Assembly: GCA_031256155.1 (NCBI GenBank)
Contig: JAIRRD010000231.1
Location: forward strand, 1 to 12,833
Length of the DNA stretch: 12,833 nt
Direction of reading: 5' to 3'
Source: Holophagales bacterium
GTDB lineage: Bacteria; Acidobacteriota; Holophagae; Holophagales; Holophagaceae
A model generated the notes under the pieces. The model did no database searches and was not told the DNA's origin. It saw only the letters and a list, made by a program, of their open reading frames with translations. The position numbers and the translations under genes were made by a program. The number at the start of each line of letters is the position of its first letter. Within the stretch, counting starts at the first letter, position 1. Of this stretch, positions 1 through 5,589 are shown one piece after another.

Positions 1-930
1 ATGGAAATGGGCATGTCAACACCGGGTGAAATTCAGCGTTTGACTGAAATAGCACCTCCTGATTTTGGTATTATCACCAATGTTGGAATCGCGCATCTGG
101 AAAATTTCCCGAATGGCCAAGAGGGTATCGCTTGCGCGAAGGGTGAATTGGTGGCGGGTTTAATATCTGGAGGGGCTTGGGTTTTTCCAAAGGATGATCC
201 GTGGTGCCAGTGGATTTCAAAACAGAGCTGGGCATCAAAAACAAAGCCGATACCGGTGGGTGTTGGTGCTGATTTTTCGATTACGTCTATAGAATCGCTT
301 GGCTTAAGAGGCGAGCGCTTTATACTACAAGCCCCGATGGGTGACCTTGACCTTGAAATAAGACTCAGGGGTCGCCACCAGATTCAAAACGCCGCTCTTG
401 CCGCCTCCATCGCCCTGATAGCCGGTTTTGAGGGTGGTGAAATCTCGCACGGACTTGCTTCCGTTGAGCCTGAGGAAGGTCGGGGGCGCTTATATGCCCT
501 TAGCGGCGGCGGATGGCTCCTGGATGAATCCTATAACGCAAGTCAGGAGTCTATGTTATCATGTGCGAGTGCGCTTTTGGACTTAGACGGTGGCGAGCCA
601 ATAGCTGTATTGGGATGTATGCGCGAGCTTGGGTCAGCATCTGCTTCTTTGCACGAATCTGTTGGAAGCGCACTGCGTCAGGTTGGGATCAGTCGTCTGT
701 GGGTCTATGGGGATTTTGCAATGGAATTGGCGCGCGGCTTTGGTAATGGCGCAAACGCATATCCGGATTTTGAAACTTTAAGACCCGCACTGGTTGAACT
801 GCCGCAAGATGCACGCATACTGGTAAAAGGCAGTCGTTACTGGATGTCAGAAAGGGCAGTTGTGTATTTATTAAATCAATTTGGCGACACAGAGCGAACT
901 GGTATAAACAACCTTGAGGAGGTTAAATGA
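1..930 (+). CDS. murF: UDP-N-acetylmuramoyl-tripeptide--D-alanyl-D-alanine ligase, 5'-truncated
   Basis: MurF uses ATP to join D-Ala-D-Ala to the UDP-MurNAc-tripeptide, the last cytoplasmic step of peptidoglycan precursor synthesis. The visible 309 residues are the middle and C-terminal domains. The opening EMGMSTPGEI corresponds to the family's ExGxxxPGEI segment. Then come TNVGIAHLENF (about 26-36) and AKGEL with Lys47, the lysine that is carbamylated in Mur ligases. DESYNASQESM (175-185) matches the DDSYNANPxSM motif, and a Rossmann-like C-terminal domain follows. The family is usually about 450 residues, so roughly 100-150 residues with the ATP-binding GTNGKT loop lie left of the window. 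The first ATG is therefore an internal methionine, not the start. The stop overlaps the mraY start by 4 bp (ATGA), which indicates translational coupling. Identity is firm from motifs; the extent of the missing part is inferred. Confidence 0.95.
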   Translation: MEMGMSTPGEIQRLTEIAPPDFGIITNVGIAHLENFPNGQEGIACAKGELVAGLISGGAWVFPKDDPWCQWISKQSWASKTKPIPVGVGADFSITSIESLGLRGERFILQAPMGDLDLEIRLRGRHQIQNAALAASIALIAGFEGGEISHGLASVEPEEGRGRLYALSGGGWLLDESYNASQESMLSCASALLDLDGGEPIAVLGCMRELGSASASLHESVGSALRQVGISRLWVYGDFAMELARGFGNGANAYPDFETLRPALVELPQDARILVKGSRYWMSERAVVYLLNQFGDTERTGINNLEEVK

Positions 931-2033
931 TTCCTTGGATTCTCTATCTGGTTCGTGACCTGCTTCCAGCTAAGGTTTTCAGCTATGCCGCGAACATCTT
1001 CAGTTATGTGACATTCAGAACCGCGATTGCGGCTGCCACGGCATTTATTCTCTGTCTGCTCTTCGGGCCTCGGTTTATCAGAACTCTGAAGAAGTTAAAA
1101 TTGGGACAACACATAAGGCTGGAAGGGCCTGAACATCACCAAACCAAGAGCGGGACACCTACAATGGGCGGACTTCTTGTAGTAGGTGCTATTGTCATAT
1201 CTACCTTTTTATGGTGCGGGCTTGACAGTGGCCATATTTGGGTGGCGTTATTGAGCCTTATCGGTTTTGCTGCCGTGGGAGCGTATGACGATGTTCAAAA
1301 ATTGCTTAAAAAACAAAATAAGGGTCTGAGCGGTAGAGAGAAATTGCTTGCTCTAACAATTATTTGCCTTTTAGTGGCATGGCTGACACTCTATTTTGGT
1401 TTGAGAGGGGATGAGACGAGTAATCTGGCCGTGCCATTTTTCAAAAACTGGCGGCCGGACGTGGGTATTTTCCTCATTCCATGGATATGGCTGGTTATGG
1501 TTGGAACGAGTAATGCCGTAAACCTGACAGACGGTTTAGATGGTTTGGCCATTGGCGGAATATTGATAGTCAGCGTCACTTTTGCCGTGTTGGCCTATGT
1601 AGCCGGTCATGTTGTCATGGCGAATTACCTGTTTGTACCTTTTGTCGGCGGCGCGTCCGAATTAGCCGTATTTCTCGGTTCTATGGCTGGAGCCTCGCTG
1701 GGGTTCCTGTGGTTCAATGCTCACCCCGCCGAAGTTTTTATGGGTGACACCGGTTCACTTGGTCTTGGCGGTGCGCTGGGGACAGTAGCGATTTTGATTC
1801 ATCAGGAATTGCTTTTGGTTATTGCGGGGGGATTATTTGTATGGGAGGCTCTGTCCGTAATCTTGCAAGTAGGTTCATATAAACTGCGAGGTGGCAAGCG
1901 TGTATTCAGAATGGCACCTTTCCACCATCATCTTGAGTTGGGTGGTTTGAAGGAAACAAAAGTAGTTATAAGGCTTTGGATTATGGCTGTTGTCTGTTCG
2001 CTTGTCGCGCTGAGTTCCTTAAAACTCAGGTAA
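927..2033 (+). CDS. mraY: Phospho-N-acetylmuramoyl-pentapeptide-transferase
   Basis: MraY is the polytopic inner-membrane enzyme that transfers phospho-MurNAc-pentapeptide from UDP to undecaprenyl phosphate, giving lipid I. The 368-residue length is normal. Family signatures are all present: HQTKSGTPTMGG (71-82), the Asp pair in GAYDDVQKL (121-122), NAVNLTDGLDGLA (196-208), FNAHPAEVFMGDTGSL (263-278) and the histidine cluster MAPFHHHLE (329-337). Many hydrophobic segments lie between them, as expected for about ten transmembrane helices. The start at 927 overlaps the murF stop (ATGA) and is preceded by a strong GAGGAGG ribosome-binding site (916-922) with a 4-nt spacer. Its product acts directly after that of murF. 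alr starts 7 bp after its stop. Nothing looks truncated and all motifs appear intact, so it should be functional. Confidence 0.98.
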   Translation: MIPWILYLVRDLLPAKVFSYAANIFSYVTFRTAIAAATAFILCLLFGPRFIRTLKKLKLGQHIRLEGPEHHQTKSGTPTMGGLLVVGAIVISTFLWCGLDSGHIWVALLSLIGFAAVGAYDDVQKLLKKQNKGLSGREKLLALTIICLLVAWLTLYFGLRGDETSNLAVPFFKNWRPDVGIFLIPWIWLVMVGTSNAVNLTDGLDGLAIGGILIVSVTFAVLAYVAGHVVMANYLFVPFVGGASELAVFLGSMAGASLGFLWFNAHPAEVFMGDTGSLGLGGALGTVAILIHQELLLVIAGGLFVWEALSVILQVGSYKLRGGKRVFRMAPFHHHLELGGLKETKVVIRLWIMAVVCSLVALSSLKLR

Positions 2034-2040
2034 AGAACTG

Positions 2041-3207
2041 ATGGCGATTTTTGATCCCACTATAGACTCAAGTGATACCATCCGGGCCACATGGGCAGAG
2101 GTGAACCTTGGCGCGTTGCGCTGCAATTTCCGGTTGATTAAGGAAAAAATCAACAACGCAAGACCTGTTGGCATTATGCTGATGGTCAAGGCCAACGCTT
2201 ATGGACACGGCCTTGTTGAAGTAGCCAGGACACTGTCCGATCTTGCCGATTGTATCGGTGTTGCCGTTTTGGAAGAAGGAATTTTGCTGCGCCGTGAGGG
2301 CATCAAAAAGCCAATCGTGGTTATGGGCGGCGTTTGGGGTGACCAGATACCGCATTTTATAAAGCACGATCTCATTCTTTCAGCCAGTTCAATGGACAGG
2401 CTGTTTCAGATAGATGATGCCGCCAGGGCAATGGGGCGGCGCGCAAAAGTGCATTTAAAAATAGATACCGGCATGGAGAGGGTGGGCATACACTACTTCA
2501 ACGCCCACAAGCTACAAGAAGCGGTCCTGAAATGCGCTAATGTTGACGCGCTTGGCATCTATTCGCATTTTGCCAATGCCGACGCCGAGGACTTGACACA
2601 CGCGAAATTACAACTGGAACGTTTTCAGGAAGTTCTGGCATTTTATGAAAAGAATTCAATACAGCGGCCAATAGCGCACATGGCCAATTCTGCGGCAATG
2701 CTGCGATTGCCTGAGAGCCATTTTGACTTGGTGCGCCCGGGGCTACTGCTGTACGGTGTCTATCCTTCACCGTTCGTTCCCGGCGACATTGACGTTTCGC
2801 CAGCTATGACGTGGAAGAGCAGGGTGGTTTACTTCAAAGTGGTTCCCCCTGGCCATCCGGTCAGCTATGGCTCAACGTGGGAATCCGACCACCCCGCACG
2901 GATGGTGACAGTTCCCGTGGGCTATGGCGATGGCTATTTCAGGAGCATGTCCAATATATCCCAGGTGATAATTAACAACCGCAAATACCCGCAAGTTGGC
3001 ACAATCTGCATGGATCAACTGATGGTGAATATTGAATGGGACAGTGCCTACAACGGCGATGAAGTAATATTACTTGGCTCGTCCGAAAGCGAGCGCATAA
3101 CTGTTGAAGACATGGCAGCATGGGCAAACACAGTGCCTTATGAAGTGTTTACGGCAATAAATGCCAGAGTGCCGAGGGTGTATAGCGGTTTAACTTATTG
3201 TAGTTAA
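2041..3207 (+). CDS. alr: Alanine racemase (PLP-dependent)
   Basis: Alr interconverts L- and D-alanine with pyridoxal phosphate, supplying D-Ala for the ligase step that feeds MurF. The protein has 388 residues, near the usual length. MVKANAYGHG places the PLP-binding lysine at Lys50, at the head of the fold-type III barrel. KIDTGMERVGI (140-150), SHFANAD (175-181), HMANSAA (213-219) and RPGLLLYG (232-239) follow. The C-terminal domain has VGYGDGY (293-299), with the second catalytic tyrosine at 295, and VGTICMDQLMV (319-329). ATG 2041 is the best start: it is 7 bp after mraY and behind a modest AGG-containing site. After the usual RVPRVY ending, the last residues (about YSGLTYCS) and the TAA stop are encoded by the first hairpin of the repeat at 3181, so the repeat has replaced or extended the native gene end. 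Placement after mraY, where murD is common, is noteworthy. Confidence 0.97.
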   Translation: MAIFDPTIDSSDTIRATWAEVNLGALRCNFRLIKEKINNARPVGIMLMVKANAYGHGLVEVARTLSDLADCIGVAVLEEGILLRREGIKKPIVVMGGVWGDQIPHFIKHDLILSASSMDRLFQIDDAARAMGRRAKVHLKIDTGMERVGIHYFNAHKLQEAVLKCANVDALGIYSHFANADAEDLTHAKLQLERFQEVLAFYEKNSIQRPIAHMANSAAMLRLPESHFDLVRPGLLLYGVYPSPFVPGDIDVSPAMTWKSRVVYFKVVPPGHPVSYGSTWESDHPARMVTVPVGYGDGYFRSMSNISQVIINNRKYPQVGTICMDQLMVNIEWDSAYNGDEVILLGSSESERITVEDMAAWANTVPYEVFTAINARVPRVYSGLTYCS

Positions 3208-3303
3208 ACCGCTATGCCGGGATTCGCTTGCGAATCACGGCCGCTCATAGTCCATAGGCGAGCTTGGCTCGCCGTAAATGGACTATGAAAGCGCAAGTTG
3301 CTA
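3181..3303 (+). repeat. Triple-hairpin repeat unit, copy 1 of 2 (123 bp)
   Basis: The unit consists almost entirely of three abutting inverted repeats. H1 is 3182-3195 paired with 3202-3215: 14 bp closed by the 6-nt loop TATTGT. H2 is 3216-3241: a 4-bp GCCG/CGGC base, one G-A mismatch, then 7 bp (GATTCGC/GCGAATC) around TT. H3 is 3245-3255 paired with 3278-3288 (11 bp), enclosing an inner 7-bp stem GGCGAGC/GCTCGCC (3257-3273) with loop TTG. The unit begins TATAGC and ends GCTA running into the next TATAGC, so short inverted termini bracket it. H1 contains the alr stop codon. All pairings are read directly from the bases; whether they form in DNA or RNA is inference. No T-run follows the stems, so a classical intrinsic terminator is not evident. 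Confidence 0.93.
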
Positions 3304-3426
3304 TATAGCGGTTTAACTTATTGTAGTTAAACCGCTATGCCGGGATTCGCCTGCGAATCACGGCCGCTCGTAGTCCATAGGCGAGCTTGGCTCGCCGTAA
3401 ATGGGCTATGAAAGCGAAAATTGCTA
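3304..3426 (+). repeat. Triple-hairpin repeat unit, copy 2 of 2 (123 bp)
   Basis: This is a direct tandem copy of 3181-3303 at a period of 123 bp, differing at only a handful of positions. One change lies in the H2 loop (TT to CT). Two A-to-G changes lie in the H3 outer stem and turn A-U pairs into G-U pairs on the + strand. The rest are in the single-stranded tail (GCGCAAG versus GCGAAAA). H1 with its TATTGT loop is identical. The copy ends in TTGCTATAG and runs directly into the hairpin at 3429. It lies in the convergent gap between alr (+) and the sugar aminotransferase gene (-). The near-identity of the copies indicates recent duplication or homogenisation. Confidence 0.93.
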
Positions 3427-3428
3427 TA

Positions 3429-3457
3429 GTGATTCTGTGTAAAATATACCGAATCAC
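3429..3457. terminator. Interrupted hairpin over the aminotransferase stop codon, possible terminator
   Basis: GTGATTC (3429-3435) pairs with GAATCAC (3451-3457). After one T-C mismatch the stem continues as GTGTA with TATAC (one G-U pair) around an AAA loop. The hairpin directly abuts repeat copy 2. Its right arm contains the stop codon of the - strand aminotransferase gene (3454-3456). It could end transcription from either side of the convergent pair, but no clear U-tract follows on either strand, so the terminator role is inferred from position and structure only. Confidence 0.5.
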
Positions 3458-4584
3458 TTGGAATCGTTATAAAAACTCAGCACGGATTTGGCCACTTCCT
3501 CTAACATCGCTTCGGTCATTTCAGGATAGACGGGCAAACTCAGGACTTCTTCGCTGGCTAGTTCTGTTTCCGGCAGAGACCCTTTTTTATATCCCAAATA
3601 TTCAAAACAAGGCTGCTTGTGCAGGGATATTGGGTAAAAGATGGCACTGCCAATGCCTTGCGCTTTGAGGTGAGCCTGTAGTTTATCGCGGCGACCGCGC
3701 TTTACGCGCACGGTGAACTGGTTATAGATATGGCGACCATCGGGTACAACTTCAAGGGGGAGTTGCAGGTCATCCTGACTTAAAGACTTCATTCTCTGCA
3801 TATACCATTTGGCGTTCTTTCTTCTGCCCTCGTGCCAGCCCTCAAGAAATGGCAGTTTTGCGCGAAGCACCAGAGCCTGGAATTCATCTAAGCGCCCATT
3901 CATGCCAACTTCGTGATGGACATAGACAGGTTCCATACCATGAACCCTGAGCCGCCGTACCTTTTGGGTCAGCGATTCATCATTGCGGATGAGTGTTGAA
4001 CCGGCATCTCCGAAAGCGCCCAGATTTTTGGTTGGATAAAAGGAGCATCCTGTTATTTGACCGAACTGGCCGGCGCTCTTGCCCCAACCTTTAGCCCCCA
4101 GGCTCTGACATGCGTCCTCAATAACCGGAATCCCTTTGGAATTGGCTATTTCCATTATTTTTGGCATATCGGCTAATTGGCCAAAGAGATGGACTGGCAT
4201 TATAGCCTTGGTGCGTGCGGTTATAGCGGCTTCAACAGCCCGCGGGGCTATATTGAAGGTAACGGGGTCAATATCAACAAACACAGGCACAGCACCAAGC
4301 CGTGCCACTACGCCGCCTGTGGCGAAAAATGTGAAGCTGGGCAGGATAACTTCGTCCCCATGACCCACGCCCAGTGCCATAAGAGCAACGAGCAGGGCAT
4401 CTGTACCACTGGACATACCAACGGCAAAGGCAGCGCCGCTGTAACCCGCCAAATCCGCTTCCAGGCCCGTTACATTTTCTCCAAGGACAAAGGTACAGCG
4501 ATCAATGAGTGTAGAAAGGCCATTCAGCACTTTTTGCTTCACAACAACATTTTGTGCGGCAAGGTCCAGCATCGGTACAGACAT
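3454..4584 (-). CDS. DegT/DnrJ/EryC1/StrS-family sugar aminotransferase
   Basis: This family uses PLP and usually glutamate or glutamine to aminate keto groups on nucleotide-linked sugars for surface polysaccharides, glycoproteins or antibiotics. Numbered from ATG 4584 (376 aa), the PLP features are SSGTDALLVAL (58-68), VHLFGQ (131-136), EDACQSLGA (156-164) with the cofactor-binding Asp157 and Gln160, and SFYPTKNLGAFGDAG with Schiff-base Lys186. NGRLDEFQA (229-237) and the C-terminal YPISLHKQPCF and LSLPVYPEMTEA complete the family pattern. ATG 4584 is preferred over the in-frame GTG at 4587 because the GGAGG site at 4590-4594 is 5 nt from the ATG but only 2 nt from the GTG. The exact sugar cannot be told. 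The partial fusion gene at the right edge could fit surface-glycan work, but no glycosyltransferases are in view. The gene ends inside the 3429 hairpin. Confidence 0.93.
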   Translation of the reverse strand: MSVPMLDLAAQNVVVKQKVLNGLSTLIDRCTFVLGENVTGLEADLAGYSGAAFAVGMSSGTDALLVALMALGVGHGDEVILPSFTFFATGGVVARLGAVPVFVDIDPVTFNIAPRAVEAAITARTKAIMPVHLFGQLADMPKIMEIANSKGIPVIEDACQSLGAKGWGKSAGQFGQITGCSFYPTKNLGAFGDAGSTLIRNDESLTQKVRRLRVHGMEPVYVHHEVGMNGRLDEFQALVLRAKLPFLEGWHEGRRKNAKWYMQRMKSLSQDDLQLPLEVVPDGRHIYNQFTVRVKRGRRDKLQAHLKAQGIGSAIFYPISLHKQPCFEYLGYKKGSLPETELASEEVLSLPVYPEMTEAMLEEVAKSVLSFYNDSK

Positions 4585-4705
4585 CACAGCCTCCGGTCAG
4601 ATATATTTTTGGAACCATCCATTTATAGCGGTTCCATATCAAAATTGAGTTCCATGATTTTGAGATGGAAATTTTTGGGATACTCTTCAATCACCGTAAC
4701 ACCTT
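4585..4705 (-). promoter_or_regulatory. Intergenic leader of the aminotransferase gene with ribosome-binding site and hairpins
   Basis: This 121-bp gap between the mqnD-like stop and the aminotransferase start holds a GGAGG ribosome-binding site (4590-4594, - strand). One stem-loop is GGAACC (4611-4616) with GGTTCC (4630-4635). A second is TTCCAT...ATGGAA near 4650-4671, extended by A/T-rich flanks. On the - strand a 12-codon ORF beginning ATGGATGGT (near 4623) ends in TGA overlapping the aminotransferase ATG as TGATG; it could be a leader peptide or chance. The string TATAGCGGTTCCATAT (4624-4639) matches the hairpin at 7433 at 14 of 16 positions. I see no convincing promoter, so cotranscription with the upstream gene is plausible. 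Confidence 0.45.
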
Positions 4706-5518
4706 TTAATAAATCCACAAAATCGATTTGCCGAGAAGTGTGCAAACCGCCTGTACCCCTCTATCGCCTACGTCTATTGTGAAATCATTTACCCAGGCTC
4801 GGACGTACCTGTCAACCATTTCGCGAACCATACCGCGTCCAAAACTCTGCGCGTAATCAATACTCTCCTGGTGCCTGGACATTGCTGTTTCCACACTTTT
4901 ACGCATGAGCCTAGCAAACGCTTGTTTTTCTTCCAGAGGCATGTCTTTTCTGATAGCGTTACCGCCCATCGGCAGTGGCAAGTCATACTGTTTTTTCCAC
5001 CAGTCGCCTAAATCCGCAACCAAGCACAATCCCTTATCTCTGTACATAAGCTGGCTTTCGTGAATGAGCAGTCCGGCGTCAAAATGCCCATCGGCTACGC
5101 TATCCATAATTTTGTCAAATGGTACCAATTCAGTCTTGAGTCCGGGCATCCACTGGCGCATGGCGAGATAAGCGCTGGTCCTAAGGCCAGGAATGGCTAC
5201 TGTTTTATTAAGTAAATCCTCTGGTTTCAGGCACTCTCTGGCTACAACCAACGGGCCTGTCCCCTCCTGGATACTTGAACCAGCCCTGAGCAAATCATAT
5301 TTGTCTTCAAGTTCCGGGTAAGCTCCAAAACTGATCGCTGTAACGTCATATTGGGCTTCTAAAGCTTTCTGATTCAAAGTTTCTATGTCATTACGGACAA
5401 ATTCAAAACCAAAGCGTTGAAAATCTGCGTCTCCCCTTAACCAACCCAAGGCCAGGGGGGCCATCATGTAGGCATCGTCAGAGTCAGGGCTATGGGCAAT
5501 AACCACTTGTTTTGTCAT
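4706..5518 (-). CDS. mqnD: MqnD-like 1,4-dihydroxy-6-naphthoate synthase (futalosine menaquinone pathway)
   Basis: MqnD converts cyclic dehypoxanthine futalosine to 1,4-dihydroxy-6-naphthoate in the alternative menaquinone pathway. It has a periplasmic-binding-protein-like fold but acts in the cytoplasm, and no signal peptide is seen here. The 270-residue length fits. HSPDSDDAYM (9-18) matches the N-terminal substrate-loop motif, SFGAYPEL (63-70) and QEGTGPLVV (84-92) follow, and IPGLRTSAYL (109-118) matches the PGxxTxA segment. LLIHESQ (150-156) supplies His153, equivalent to the catalytic histidine of MqnD, and LPLPMGGNAIRKDM (180-193) is a hallmark block. MqnA is related but normally lacks the IHE motif, so MqnD is favoured. 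Some homologues are annotated only as MqnA/MqnD/solute-binding family, and no other mqn gene is in the window. No Shine-Dalgarno site precedes ATG 5518; a TATACT box lies 8 nt upstream. Confidence 0.82.
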   Translation of the reverse strand: MTKQVVIAHSPDSDDAYMMAPLALGWLRGDADFQRFGFEFVRNDIETLNQKALEAQYDVTAISFGAYPELEDKYDLLRAGSSIQEGTGPLVVARECLKPEDLLNKTVAIPGLRTSAYLAMRQWMPGLKTELVPFDKIMDSVADGHFDAGLLIHESQLMYRDKGLCLVADLGDWWKKQYDLPLPMGGNAIRKDMPLEEKQAFARLMRKSVETAMSRHQESIDYAQSFGRGMVREMVDRYVRAWVNDFTIDVGDRGVQAVCTLLGKSILWIY

Positions 5519-5526
5519 ACGATCTC

Positions 5527-5532
5527 AGTATA
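5527..5532 (-). promoter_or_regulatory. Possible -10 box of the mqnD-like gene
   Basis: On the - strand TATACT (5 of 6 to TATAAT) ends 8 nt before ATG 5518. There is no Shine-Dalgarno-like sequence in between, so transcription would begin at or almost at the start codon, as in a leaderless mRNA. The -35 region at the usual spacing falls within the hairpin 5532-5565 and resembles TTGACA poorly. Weak evidence, from sequence only. Confidence 0.3.
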
Positions 5533-5565
5533 TATCAGTTCAACTTATTGTAGTTGAACTGCTGT
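5532..5565. repeat. Dispersed relative of the repeat H1 hairpin in the divergent intergenic region
   Basis: Arms 5532-5545 and 5552-5565 form a 14-position stem around the loop TATTGT, the same loop and arm length as H1 of the tandem repeat. Against that copy, T-A at one pair is C-G here (5541-5556) and G-C at another is A-T (5537-5560), so both sides changed together. One pair became T-G and one became a T-C mismatch. It is followed by GCTGTGCCTGG, matching GCTATGCCGGG after H1, and then by a different palindrome AAGGATATCCTT (5573-5584) where H2 would be. H3 is absent. It fills most of the gap between mqnD (-) and the TPR gene (+). Confidence 0.85.
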
Positions 5566-5589
5566 GCCTGGAAAGGATATCCTTACAAA

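Noticed and set aside
3181..3426. CRISPR array or tRNA-like cloverleaf
   Set aside because: There are only two long direct copies with no spacers, and the three hairpins lack tRNA arm lengths, conserved loop bases and a 3' acceptor.
3387..3668. A 93-codon + strand ORF starting in repeat copy 2
   Set aside because: It runs antisense through the 3' end of the well-supported aminotransferase gene, has no ribosome site and shows no family features.
4177..4782. A 201-codon + strand ORF
   Set aside because: It is antisense to the aminotransferase gene and the mqnD 3' end; its composition looks like a shadow frame and no domain is visible.
4706..5518. MqnA or a phosphonate/solute-binding protein instead of MqnD
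   Set aside because: The IHE motif and LPLPMGG block fit MqnD, and there is no signal peptide as expected for an exported binding protein; some uncertainty remains.
5554..5589. TTG start giving a longer TPR protein
   Set aside because: The added 12 residues come from the repeat hairpin and its linker; ATG 5590 directly precedes the zinc ribbon.
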